A stretch of DNA of 64,000 bases from DATDIC01 sp963764525. Its GTDB lineage: Bacteria > Pseudomonadota > Alphaproteobacteria > Acetobacterales > Acetobacteraceae. This document shows, in pieces, positions 21,301 through 30,874 of this stretch (position 1 is the first letter of the stretch; each line of letters opens with the position of its first letter). Position numbers and translations under genes: made by a program. The stretch lies in assembly GCA_963764525.1 (NCBI GenBank), contig CAVXTC010000016.1, positions 394,603 to 458,602 of the forward strand, written 5' to 3'. The notes under the pieces were generated by a model that saw only the letters and a list, made by a program, of their open reading frames with translations, was not told where the DNA came from and searched no databases.

Positions 21301-21434
21301 AGTTGGCGTTGCTGCAGGGTGCCGGGCACGGGCTGCCGGCCGAGGTGGCGCATCCGTTCTTCTGGGCGCCGTTCGCGGTGATCGGGGAAGGCGGGGCGCG
21401 GGAGGCGGGACCGGGGCGGGTGGCGGTGCGGTAG
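18344..21434 (+). CDS. TPR-CHAT domain protein (caspase-like protease), lipoprotein-like (one frameshift)
   Basis: About 1,029 residues when repaired. The N-terminus is a lipoprotein-type signal with a lipobox-like LPLAC/C near residue 17. A Cys-containing region follows, then TPR-like helices (for example EAAFREALALQQKALGKA and EATALFAQADRLAP), an Ala/Gln-rich helical middle, and a C-terminal CHAT protease domain. The catalytic His is in LHFATHALLP (about residue 866) and the Cys in LSACNSGGPG (about 916). GLARAFFFAGARALMVSHW is the usual downstream CHAT helix. One inserted base near 19447 shifts the frame. It lies 111 bases after tpsA on the same strand, so TpsB, TpsA and CHAT probably form one operon, with the protease a candidate processor of the exoprotein. 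That role is inference. Confidence 0.88.
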
Positions 21435-21440
21435 GTGCTT

Positions 21441-21540
21441 GATCTGTACAAACAGGGGCTTTCGGCGGAGGTGGGGCGGGCTGGTTTGGTACAACTCGGT
21501 GCTTTTGGCCGCTTGGCGGCATGGGTGAATTGTACAGATC
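21441..21540. mobile_element. 100-bp element with perfect 10-bp terminal inverted repeats (MITE-like)
   Basis: GATCTGTACA at 21441-21450 and TGTACAGATC at 21531-21540 are exact inverted copies bounding 100 bases just after the CHAT gene. There is no coding capacity. No target duplication was clear to me, so a mobile origin is only suggested. A long-range operator or terminator structure is the alternative. Confidence 0.35.
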
Positions 21541-21568
21541 GGCGCCTGGTTCGGCTGAAACGTACACC

Positions 21569-21661
21569 ATCGGTCATCGGCACCGACAGCGGGAGTTTGC
21601 CAAGGCGCTCGGCGTTGCCGTCTCGACGCTGCGGGAAGGAATGAAGGGGCGGAGTGCCTGA
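21569..21661 (+). pseudogene. Helix-turn-helix (XRE antitoxin-like) remnant
   Basis: The frame ending TGA 21659-21661 reads HRHRQREFAKALGVAVSTLR then a Lys/Gly/Arg tail. This is the recognition-helix region of an XRE/HigA-type HTH (FAxALGVsvsTLrxWExGRR), but it lacks the rest of the domain and the usual Trp. It is too short to be functional. It abuts the DUF6602 remnant. Confidence 0.5.
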
Positions 21662-22611
21662 ATGCGGGACAAAAACAGCCTGCAATCCCTCCTACGCGGA
21701 AAGGTAAAATCCGCTATAGCAATTCGGCTCGCTCGGCGGCTGGGATAACGCACCAAGGGTTGAAGGGCGATTTTCTGGAGACATTAATATCCCAACTCTT
21801 CAAGCCCCTGCTTCCATCCGACATTGGTATTGGAAGCGGCCAATCATAGACTCCTATAGCGGCCAGGCTTCGAATCAAGTCGATATTATCCTTTACGACA
21901 GGGCTATCCTCCCTCCCATTCTTATGGGTGACTTCGAAAGGCGTGTTTCCGGTTGAATCCGTCCTTTATGCTATTGAGGTCAAGACCACGCTCACCAGCG
22001 GTCAAATAAAATCGGCTCATGACAACGCTACCCGCCTTGAAGGATTGGCGTATCGGCCAGGCAGAAGGGATCATCTTGGGAATGAAAGGCATCATAGCGT
22101 CGAAAAAGTGCGAAGTGTGATTTTCGCATTGAATACCGATCTTGCAAAGGGTGGAAAGTCGGAGGCTGCGCGATATAAGGAAATCTATGGAAGCGACGTC
22201 CCCGCCGTCAGGGCGATCTGCGTAGCTGGGCGGGAATACTGGTATGAGGAGCAGGGCGAGTCGTGGGTGGGATTCACAAATCAATCCGAATTCGAGGAGG
22301 TTCTTGCGTTCATCGGCGGGGTCATGAATACCTATCGAGCCGTTTCGGAAAGCCGTGGCTTTCCAAATCTGGGTAATTACATCATATCAGACCAAGCGGT
22401 TCCGACGAGACTTACGAGTAGGCAGGACACTCCAAAGGTCGTCTGTCAGGGATGCGGAAGAGACTTTAATTTTCTTGTGAAGGTTGATCATCGGCTAACC
22501 GTCAACGGGTGTCTGGTATCGCAGGAGCCCTGCCCAGAATGCGATGGAGAGCTCAGGACGAAGCCAGGGATATACAAATCCGCCAGTGGAGTTCTGCGTA
22601 GCACGTCGTAG
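21662..22611 (+). pseudogene. DUF6602 domain protein with C-terminal zinc ribbon (several frameshifts)
   Basis: The coding thread runs through three frames. It starts MRDKNSLQSLL, shifts near 21722 into GITHQGLKGDFLE, shifts near 21848 into IIDSYSGQASNQVDIILYD, and shifts near 21946 into VFPVESVLYAIEVKTTL. From there a long clean frame runs to TAG 22609-22611. The (Q)DIILYD...FPVESVLYxIEVK pattern is characteristic of DUF6602, whose spaced acidic and Lys residues resemble a nuclease core. The C-terminus has CQGCG and CPEC knuckles, probably a zinc ribbon. Its GC is visibly lower (near 50 percent) than that of its neighbours, suggesting transfer. Some DUF6602 proteins occur near defence genes; its function is not established. 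Confidence 0.7.
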
Positions 22612-22760
22612 GGAAGGGAACATTCATTCCATTCCGGATTCAAACGCGGACGCAGCCGTGATCATCTCGTGATCGGCGCAATTTTCACGAAGGTTATTAT
22701 CACATGTAATTATGGGAAAAACCGCGCCCCCTGCCAAGTTGCCGCTGGCCAGAGGGCGGG

Positions 22761-23075
22761 ATGGCCGGACGCTCTCAATTGGCGGCAAGGGGCGAAGCGA
22801 CGCCGTGGATCGAGGACCGGCGTCGCCTCGGTGTGATGATAGAACGGATCGACCTGCGGCAAGGCGCGGACGTGCGCACGATGCTGCCGGATGACCCTAT
22901 GTTCGACGACGGCTGGTGGGCGGTGGAGCATGATGCGACGTGCCTGAGGCGCTGGACCAACGGCGATGCCGTGCTGCCGGTGCCGGCAGGGGTATCCATC
23001 GTCGAAATCGACGTGGCGGGGACCGTTGCGTATCCGGTCGAAACCGAACCAAGCCAGGTTCGTCTTAGCGCCTGA
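22761..23075 (+). CDS. C-terminal fragment of a Hint-like / hypothetical protein
   Basis: A 104-residue frame, open further upstream without a good start. The segment ATPWIEDRRRLGV...IDLRQGADVRTM, then GWWAVEHD...RRWTNGDAVLPVP and IVEIDVAGTVAYPV, resembles the region that follows the Hint domain in alphaproteobacterial Hint-type proteins. No Hint catalytic residues are present, so this is probably a truncated remnant. It runs tail-to-tail with the SDR, 2 bases apart. Confidence 0.4.
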   Translation: MAGRSQLAARGEATPWIEDRRRLGVMIERIDLRQGADVRTMLPDDPMFDDGWWAVEHDATCLRRWTNGDAVLPVPAGVSIVEIDVAGTVAYPVETEPSQVRLSA

Positions 23076-23077
23076 CG

Positions 23078-23827
23078 CTACCGCGACCCCGCATTCACCA
23101 CCACGCATTGCTTGGTCATTGCGCGGCTGGTATCCGACGCCAGGAACAGTGCTGTCTGCGCGATGTCCTCGGGCTCGATCGCGTCCGGCAGGCACTGGCG
23201 CGCGCGCGCCTCGATGATGCGGGCTTCGTCCGGATACCATAGAAGCCGCTGGCGTTCCGTGATCACCATCCCCGGGGCGATCGCATTGACGCGGATGCGG
23301 TCGCGCCCGACATCGCGCGCCAATGAATTGGTGAACCCCACGATCGCCGCCTTGGCCGCCGAATATGCCTGCATGCCCGGACCGCCGGCCATCCAGGCGA
23401 CCGAGCTCATGTTGACGATCGAGCCGCGGCCCACCGCGCGCATCTGCGGCAGCACGGCCTGCGCGGCGAAATACACATGGCGGAAGTTCACCGCCATCAT
23501 CCAGTCGAATTGCTCGCCGCTGACGGCGCTGAAATCCTGTCGCTGGTCGTTGGCGGCGTTGTTGACCAGCACGGAGGCAGGGCCGAGCGCGCCGCCCGCT
23601 TCCGCGACCGTCGCGCGCAAGGCGGAAATGTCGGTCAGGTCGCATGGCAGGAACAGCGCGCCGACCGCATCGGCCAGCGCGCTGCCGGCCTGGCGGTCGA
23701 TGTCGAGAAACGCGACATTCGCACCGTTGGCAACGAAAGCGTGCACGAATGCCTCGCCGATGCCGCTGGCGCCGCCGGTGATGATGACGGTGCGGCCGTG
23801 CAGGTCGGGGTAGGTGGGGAAGGTCAT
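23078..23827 (-). CDS. SDR-family oxidoreductase, sugar-dehydrogenase-like
   Basis: A 249-residue classical short-chain dehydrogenase, intact. The NAD(P)-binding TGGASGIG is near residue 18, NNAAN near 88, and a catalytic Ser (NMSSVAW) and YxxxK (YSAAK, about 155) are present. The C-terminal segment ends VVVNAGSR. An AGGAA box precedes ATG 23827. It is the last gene of a minus-strand cluster with a sugar-type ABC transporter, so it probably oxidises the imported sugar or polyol. That link is inferred from position only. Confidence 0.88.
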   Translation of the reverse strand: MTFPTYPDLHGRTVIITGGASGIGEAFVHAFVANGANVAFLDIDRQAGSALADAVGALFLPCDLTDISALRATVAEAGGALGPASVLVNNAANDQRQDFSAVSGEQFDWMMAVNFRHVYFAAQAVLPQMRAVGRGSIVNMSSVAWMAGGPGMQAYSAAKAAIVGFTNSLARDVGRDRIRVNAIAPGMVITERQRLLWYPDEARIIEARARQCLPDAIEPEDIAQTALFLASDTSRAMTKQCVVVNAGSR

Positions 23828-23867
23828 GCTGGGGTTCCTGGTTTTGAATGGTCGGACCCCTCCCCCG

Positions 23868-23890
23868 TCCCCTCCCACAAGGGGAGGGGA
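23868..23890. terminator. GC-rich hairpin between ABC ATPase and SDR genes
   Basis: TCCCCTCCC (23868-23876) pairs perfectly with GGGAGGGGA (23882-23890) around a 5-base loop. Similar CCCCTTCCC/GGGAAGGGG hairpins sit near 26815 and 34210, so this may be a dispersed repeat rather than a dedicated terminator. Confidence 0.45.
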
Positions 23891-23919
23891 AGGTGTCACG
23901 GCCCTCACACGATGATCAA

Positions 23920-25026
23920 TCATGCGATCAGTTGCTCCGTGACCGGGTCGAACAGGCACAGCTTGCGGGTGTCCAGCGCGAAGCGTGCGGTGCCGCCGTG
24001 GGTCAGCCGGATATCGGGGGAAACCCGCCCGAGCACTTTCTCGCCGCCGAGCCGCAACAGCACGATGGTTTCGGCGCCCATCGGTTCCGTCATATCGACT
24101 GGCGCGTCGACCTGCACCGCATCGCTCGCGTCTTCGCCGAACCGGCGCTGTTCCTCGCAGATGCATTCGGGGCGGATGCCCAGCACCACCTCGCGGTCGC
24201 GCCACGCGGCGGGCATGTCGCTACGCGGCAGTTTCAGGCGGACCGCGTCCGGACGCCCCTCGCCGATCACCACGCCATCAGCGACGACCCGCGCCGGCAC
24301 CGTGTTCATCGGCGGCGAACCCATGAAGCGTGCGACGAACAAATTCGCCGGTCGGTTGTAGATGGTGTCGGGGTCAGCGAATTGCTGCACCTCGCCCAGG
24401 TGCATCACCGCGATGCGGCTGGCCATCGTCATCGCCTCGATCTGGTCATGCGTGACATAGACGATGGTGGCGGCGATGCGCTGGTGCAGCTCCTTGATTT
24501 CCATCCGCATCTCGACGCGCAGCTTGGCGTCCAGGTTGGACAGCGGTTCGTCGAACAGGAACAGCAGCGGGATCACGCACCAGCGCGCGCCCCATCGCCA
24601 CGCGCTGGCGCTGGCCGCCGGACAACTGCGCCGGACGGCGCGCCAGCAATGGTTCAATTTGCAACAAGCGGGACACACGGGTCACCGCCGCTTCCTGGTC
24701 GCGGCGTCGGGACGCGGCGGCATTCCATGCCGAAAGTGATGTTCTGCCGCACCGTCATCGACGGGTACAGCGCGTAGGACTGGAACACCATGGCGATGTC
24801 GCGGTCCTTGGGCGGCACATCGTTCACCACGCCGGCCGCCGATCTCGATCGTCCCCCCGCTCGGCTTCTCCAGTCCGGCGATGATGTTCAGAAGCGTCGA
24901 TTTGCCGCAGCCGGAAGGGCCGACCAGCACGGTGAACTCGCCGCTCTCGATGTCGAGGTCGATGCCCTTCAGGACATCCAGCGCGCCGAAGCGCTTGCGC
25001 AGCGCGCGGACGCTCAGCGCCGCCAT
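23920..25026 (-). CDS. Carbohydrate ABC transporter ATP-binding protein, MalK/UgpC type (several frameshifts)
   Basis: The ATPase of a carbohydrate uptake system, about 368 residues if repaired. Walker A is VGPSGCGKS, the Q-loop region is VFQSYALYPSMTV, the signature is LSGGQRQRVAMGRA, Walker B is FLFDEPLSNLD, and the switch His is in YVTHDQIEAMT. A C-terminal regulatory TOBE/MalK-like domain follows, with PPMNTVPARV and LGIRPECI. The frame breaks near 24838, 24715 and 24580-24595, but all motifs are present in order. It lies directly downstream of its two permease genes and binding protein. Confidence 0.87.
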
Positions 25027-25045
25027 CTGCTACATCGCTCCTTCA

Positions 25046-25887
25046 TCATTTCACCGCTCCGGCAGTCAGGCCGCGCAGGAAATACCGCCCGCCGAACAGA
25101 TAAACCAGCAGGGTCGGCAGCGCGGCGATCAGCACGGCGGCGCTCTGCACGCCGTATTGCGGCTCCGTGGTCACCGCGGCGGACAGCGCGATCAGCGCCG
25201 CGGTCACCGGCTGCTGGCCACCCTGGGTGAAGGTGACGCCGAACAGGAACTCGTTCCAGATGCCGGTGAACTGCCAGATCACGGTGACGATCAGGATCGG
25301 CGGCGACAACGGCAGCACGATCCGCCAGAAGATGCGGAAGAACCCGGCGCCGTCGATGCGCGCCGCTTTCAGCAGGTCCGGCGGGATGCCGACATAGTAG
25401 TTGCGGCAGAACAGCGTCGTGAAGCTCATGCCCTGCACAACGTGGATCAGCACCAGGCCGGCGATCGTGTTGGTCAGCGCAGGTCGCGCAGCACGACCAC
25501 CCAGGGGATCAGCTTCATCTGCTCGGGCAGGAAGATGCCCAGCGTCACCAGCCCGAACACGAGCTGATCGCCGGGAAACCGCCACAGGGCGATGGAATAG
25601 CCGGCCAGCGCGCCGAGCAGGGTGGAGACGATCGTCGCCGGGATCGCCATCTCGAGCGAATTGAGCATGTAGGGCTCGATGCCCCAGCAATGCTCGGCCA
25701 TGCAGAACCCGTCCCAGGCTTCCGCGTAGTTGCCGAACGCAAGATGATGCGGCCAGCCGATCATGGAGGTGGATGCGATCTCCTGCCCGGTGCGCACGGA
25801 ATTCAGCACCACCACGACCAGCGGCACCAGGAACAGCACCGCCAGCACGATCAGCGCGGCATAGACGATCAGACGCGTCCACTTCAT
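25046..25887 (-). CDS. Carbohydrate ABC transporter permease, MalG/UgpE type (one frameshift)
   Basis: About 280 residues with six expected membrane helices. The first is LIVYAALIVLAVLFLVPLVV near residue 5-25. The EAA loop that contacts the ATPase reads KAARIDGAGFFRIFWRIVLP. One base is missing near 25478 (after LRDL), beyond which the protein continues LTNTIAGLVLIHVV. ATG 25885-25887 overlaps the TGA of the upstream permease (ATGA), as usual for such pairs. Confidence 0.87.
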
Positions 25888-26869
25888 GCGCGCGCCTGCC
25901 GCAGCCGGCGCGCCAGCGCACATAGATCCCGTACGGCCCCAACACCACCAACAGGGACAGCAGCATCAGCACGGCGGCGGCCGAGCCGCGGCCCAGCTCG
26001 CCGCGCTGAAACATGAAGTCGTACACGACCAGCGCCGGCAGCATGGTGGAAATGCCAGGGCCGCCGCCGGTCAGCGCGCGCACCAGATCGAAGGTCTTGA
26101 TGGCGAACTGCAGCAGGATCACCAGCACGGTGACGAAGATCGGCCAGATGGTGGGCAGCACCACGCGCCGATACATGCGAAACGGTCCGGCGCCGTCGAT
26201 CTGCGCCGCCTTCACCAGATCGGCATCCACCGAGCGCAATCCCGCCAGGAACAGCGCCATCGCGAAGCCCGCGCCCTGCCATGCTCCGGCAAAGATCAGC
26301 GTGTAGATCGCCTTGTTCGGTCTGCACCAGCCAGTCGAACCGGAACCCCATCCAGCCCAGATCGTGCATCAGCTTCTGGACGCCGATGCCTGGGGTTCAG
26401 CAGCCAGCTCCAGACCGTGCCGGTGACCACGAATGAAACCGCCAGCGGATACAGGAAGATGGTCCGCAGCACGTTTTCCCCGCGAACGCGCTGATCCAGC
26501 AGGATCGCCAGCATCAGCCCCAGCGCGGTGGTCAGCAGCACGAAGCCCACGCCGAAGATCACCAAATTCACATAGGCGATCTGGAAGTTCGCCGTGTGCA
26601 TCACGTTGCGATAGTTGCGCACGCCGATCCACGAATACTCCGGCAGCAGCGTGGAGGGTGTGAACGAAACCCAGGTGGTCCAGGCGGTGAACAGCACCAC
26701 GTGCCCGGCGGCGATCAGCAGCGGCGGCCAGATCGCAAGTTGGGTGAGGATGGTGGCGAGCGGATTGCGCCAGGCGCGTGCGGCGCCTCCGCCGACCCGC
26801 CCCCAGGGGGGGGCCCCCAGCTCCCCTCCCTGGGAGGCGGCCGGGCGGAGGGGTCTTCGGATCGTCCAA
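25884..26869 (-). CDS. Carbohydrate ABC transporter permease, MalF/UgpA type (several frameshifts)
   Basis: The first permease of the system. Recognisable in order: WRNPLATILTQLAIWPPLLI and VVLFTAWTTWVSFTP (first helix region), a FLYPLAVSFVVTGTVWSWLL segment, MHDLGWMGFRFDWLVQ, and the EAA-loop KAAQIDGAGPFRMYRRVVLP. Shifts lie near 26390, 26320, 26270 and close to the end. The N-terminus is uncertain: a TTG at 26869 is followed by a run of eight C that would itself need correction. Confidence 0.8.
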
Positions 26870-26880
26870 ATCCGGTCCCG

Positions 26881-28168
26881 CTATTGCGCGCTCTCCACCG
26901 CGGCGACCAGCCGTTTCTGTCCTTCGGCCGCCGGAATGGCGCTGTTGTGCACATACTCGGTCAGCACGTCGATCATCGCCGCGGTGATGCCGTTGGGCTG
27001 CGCCATGTTGTGCGCGAGGCTCAGCACCACCCGGTTCTGGCCGATCGCATTCTTCAGGTTCTGCGCCGAGTTACGCTGACCGTCGGTGAAACCCTGCGTG
27101 GTCAGGTCCACATCGGTGCGCGCGGGAATTGATCCGGTGATTTTCGAATACATCTCCTCGGTGCCCGGCTGCATCACGATCTCGGCGAACAGCTTCTGCC
27201 CGGCTTTCAGATCGGCCGCCTTTTCCTGCCAGAAGATGAAGCAGTCGGCGTTCAGGTCGAAGCAAGGCGGACCGCTTTCCTGCGGCGCCGGACCGCTGCT
27301 GAAATCAGCCGGCGTGGCGCCGGCGCGCAGCAGGTTGCCCTGCGCCCAGCCGCCCATCAGCACCATGCCCATGTCGCCCTTCACGAAGGCCGGCAGGTTC
27401 ACCGCCAGCGTCTGCGCGGCAATGTTCGGGTTCATCCAGTTGGCGAATTTGCGCGTCTGCTCGAACGCTGCCAGCACCTCCTTGCTGTTCAGCGCGTCGG
27501 TATCCAGCTTCATGATGGCGTTTCGATAGACATCCGGACTGATCCCGGCCAGCGCGATCTCGAACTTCATCCCGTCGTCCCAGCGGACGCCGCCGTTCGC
27601 CAGCGGGGTCATCCCGGCTTCCTTCATCTTCGTCGCGGCTTCGTTGAATTCGGCCCAGGAGGCCGGCGCGCTTGGTCAGTTTCGCGCGTTCCATCCCCTT
27701 GGCCGACAGGAACAGCGTGTTGATGCGATAGACCTGCATCGGCAGCGCGATCCAGTGGCCGCCGGGCTGGCAGCTTGCGGCGAGTTCCGCCGGTACCTTG
27801 TCCTCGAACCCGGCGGCCTTTACCCAGGGCGTGATATCGACGGTCGGGGCGATCTTTGACCAGGCGGCGATCTCCGGTCCCTTGAGCTGCGAGATCGCCG
27901 GCGGATCGCCAGCCATGATCTGGGCGCGCAGCTTGTTCATCATTTCGGTGGTGAAGCCGGGAACGGGGTTATGCTGCCAGATCCCGCCGTGTTCCTCGAA
28001 CACCTTGCCGAGCGCGCTGATCGCCGCGCCGTCGCTGCCGGTGGACCACTGGGAGATCGCGGTGACGCGCGGTTTCACGGCGCCGGCGGTTTGCGCGCGA
28101 GCAATCGCCGGGGCGGCGAGCAAGGCCGCGGAGCCGGCCAGCAGGGTGCGGCGGGTCGTATGGGACAT
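26881..28168 (-). CDS. Carbohydrate ABC transporter substrate-binding protein (one frameshift)
   Basis: About 428 residues when repaired, the size of family 1 extracellular sugar-binding proteins. The N-terminus TRRTLLAGSAALLAAPAIARA is a signal peptide with a twin arginine, so Tat export is possible. ATG 28168 has GGAGG upstream. One inserted base near 27668 breaks the frame between AKLTKRA and FNEAATKMKEAGMTP. It heads the operon of two permeases, ATPase and SDR. The ligand is probably a mono- or disaccharide or a glycerol-phosphate type compound and cannot be specified. Confidence 0.87.
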
Positions 28169-28268
28169 GGTTTCCTCCGTTGATCGCCGGATGGCACCGG
28201 GGCGCCCGGATTAGCCCGGATTTCCCGGATGAAGAATTTTGGCATGGTACGAACCTGCCTAATCCGCC

Positions 28269-28472
28269 ATGAATATCAGCGTGCTGCCATGGGCATGGTG
28301 GTGGTGGACGCATGGAACACCCGGCGGTGAATCGGATGACGATGCTCTGCGGGTCGATTTCGACCGACGCCTGAAACTGGAATTCCACGGCAGCTGCATC
28401 ATCTCCAGGGCCGGCGGTCCCCGGTTCGGGCAAACGCCGGCATGGCGGAAACATGAGGGACTTGTGAGATGA
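28269..28472 (+). pseudogene. IS1380-family transposase N-terminal remnant
   Basis: The segment DDDALRVDFDRRLKLEFHGS matches the start of IS1380-type transposases, which normally continue (R)ITSDAGLLAYRELDDALGL. Here it degenerates after about 30 residues and stops. No other part of the element is visible, so it is a scar of an insertion sequence next to a truncated dehalogenase. Confidence 0.6.
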
Positions 28473-29264
28473 TCGACCCGCCGATCAGATCGACGGACCC
28501 GCGGAAGCGGGCTTCCGTGTTCGATACCGAGATGAGCTATGTGGACACCAGCGCCGGGGACCCGATTGTGTTCCTGCACGGCAATCCGACTTTTCCTACC
28601 TGTGGCGCAACGTGATCCCGTATGTGCGCGATCTCGGCCGATGCTTGGCGCCGGACCTTGTGGGGATGGGGCAATCCGGCGCCTCGCCGAGCGTGCCTAT
28701 CGCTTCGGGGACCACGCCCGCTATCTCGATGCCTGGTTCGAGGCGCTGAACCTGACACGGAATGTGACCCTGGTGCTGCACGACTGGGGATCGGCGCTCG
28801 GCCTCGACTGGGCCCGCCGACATCCGCAACGGGTGCGGGCGATTGCCTACATGGAGGCAATCGTCCAGCCGCGAGATTGGGATGACCTTCCGCAGGATCG
28901 GGCTTCGCTTGTTCAAGGAGATGCGCTCGCCGCGCGGCGAGCACATGATCCTCGATGAGAACGCCTTCATTGAGGTGCTGCTGCCCAGGCTGATCATCCG
29001 ACGGTTGAGTGATGCAGAGATGGAGGCTTATCGCCGGCCATTTCGCGAGCGTGCGGCGCGGCTGCCGATGCTGATCTGGCCGCGAGAGCTTCCGATCGGG
29101 GGTGAACCTGCCGATATCGTGGCCTGGTCGAGGAGTATGGAAGCTGGCTGGCCAACAGCGAACTGCCGAAGCTGCTTATTTCGGCTGAGCCCGGATCGCT
29201 GCTGACCGGTCGGGCCCTCGCCTTCTGCCGGACATGGACTAATCAGGAGGAAGTAACCGTGCCA
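28469..29264 (+). pseudogene. Haloalkane dehalogenase (DhaA/LinB type), frameshifted and 3' truncated
   Basis: The start MIDPPIRSTDPRKRA, halide-binding Asn in LHGNPT and nucleophile motif LHDWGSALG are typical of hydrolytic haloalkane dehalogenases, which cleave carbon-halogen bonds in alpha/beta-hydrolase fashion. The frame breaks near 28590, 28680, 28890 and 29115. The sequence follows the family to LLTGRALAFCRTW..QEEVTVPG and then stops at about 29264, just before the motif with the catalytic His (HFIQED in relatives). The essential His is therefore missing and the enzyme cannot be active as read. Confidence 0.75.
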
Positions 29265-29321
29265 GGTAACCACACCCCCTGGGGGGCTGGCCTCATGCCG
29301 CCCGTCGGCTGCCGCGGTCCT

Positions 29322-30874
29322 TCAATGCGCGTCGGCCGCCGGCGCGCTGGGCGGCAGCACCTTGCGCAGCAGCGGCACCAGCAGGGTGGCGACGATGAAC
29401 GCGACCATGATGGCGCGGAATGCGTCGGCGTAGGCCAAGCGTCGAGGCCTCCCGATACGACCAGCCGCCAGAGCCGCGCCATCGCCGCAACGTGGCCGCC
29501 CGCCGGGCGCCCGGCAGGGCGGCGTAACGCGCGTCAGGCCCTGCACCAGCCGGTCCATCGCGCCATTGGCATGCGTCAGGTTGGATGCGATCGCCAGGAA
29601 GTGGAAATTCGTCCGCGCATTCAGGATCGCGCCGCACACCGCGATGCCGACCGCGCCGCCCAGGTTGCGCATCATGTTGAACAATCCGCTGGCGTATTTC
29701 AGCCGCTCCGGCGGCAAGCTTCCAAGCCCGAGCGTCACCGCCGGCGCCACCGCGAAGACCTGCGGAAAGCCGCGCAGCACCTGCGGGATCAGAAGCTGCC
29801 CGGCCCCCCAGTCATGAGTAATGAAACTGAAGCTCCACATCGACAGGCCGAAGCAGCCCAGCCCGAACATCATCAGCCAGCGCAAATCCATCCGGCGACC
29901 CAGGACGACGTAGATCGGCACGCCCACCAGCGACGCCGCTCCGGTCGAGAACATCGCCACGCCGGTCTGCCAGGCGCTGAAGCCGCGGACGTAGCCCAGG
30001 AACAGCGGAGTCAGGTAAATGGTCGAAAAGATGCCGATCCCGGTGACGAACGACATAAAGCATCCAAGCGCGAAGTTGCGGTTGCGCAGCGCGCGCAAAT
30101 CCACCACGGGGTTGGCGAAGGTCAGGCAGCGGGCCACGAACACGCCGAGCGACGCCGCCGCTATCAGAGCGCAGGTGCGAATCGTGTCGTCGCTGAACCA
30201 GTTCCAGCGCGTGCCCTCTTCCAGCACGTATTCCAGGGTGCCGAGGCCGATCGCCATCAGCACGATGCCCGGATAGTCGGCGCCCTTGATCAGCGACAGG
30301 TCCGGCTCGTCGATTCGCACCAGCAGCGGCACCAGATCGCCACCGCGCAGCCGGGCAGCAGGTTGACGTAGAACAGCCAGTGCCAGTTCAGCGTGTCGGT
30401 GATCCATCCGCCGATCACCGGCCCCAGGGTCGGCGCGATCGAGGCGATGGTGCCGACCACGGCAGCCGCATAAACCCGGCGCTGGCCCTGGAAATAATGG
30501 AACGACGACGTGAACACCGTCGGGATCATCGACGCGCCGAGCAGCCCCTGCAGCGCGCGGAACAGGATCATGCTCTGGATGTTCCAGGCCAGCCCGCACA
30601 GCATGCTGGCGGCGGTGAAGCCGACGGCGGAGGCGGTGAACAGCCAGCGCGTGGAAAACACGCGCGTCAGCCAGCCGGACAGCGGGATGACGATGATCTC
30701 GGCGATCAGATAGGCGGTCTGCACCCAACTGATCTGATCCTGCGCGGCCGACAGCCCGCCGCCGATATCCTGCAAAGAAGACGCGACGATCTGGATGTCC
30801 AGCAGGGCGATGAACATGCCCACGCACATCACCGCGAACGGAAGGATGCCGCGCAGGAGCCGCGGTGCGGTCAT
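29322..30874 (-). CDS. EmrB/QacA-type (DHA2) MFS drug-efflux transporter (frameshifts)
   Basis: About 517 residues and 14 membrane helices expected. The DHA2 hallmarks are present: an early ALLDIQIVASSLQDI, WVQTAYLIAEIIVIPLSGWL, LQGLLGASMIPTVF, and the GPVIGGWITDTLNWHWLFYVN motif. Breaks near 30345, 29520 and 29435 change the frame, but the sequence continues on both sides. ATG 30872-30874 overlaps the TGA of the hlyD-type gene by four bases, so the two are coupled and form an EmrAB-like tripartite pump. Confidence 0.87.

Noticed and set aside
22712..22894. 60-codon plus-strand frame starting at an ATG
   Set aside because: The adjacent frame carries the recognisable Hint-like C-terminal sequence.
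29259..30371. Plus-strand frame of 370 codons
   Set aside because: Antisense shadow of the MFS transporter gene.
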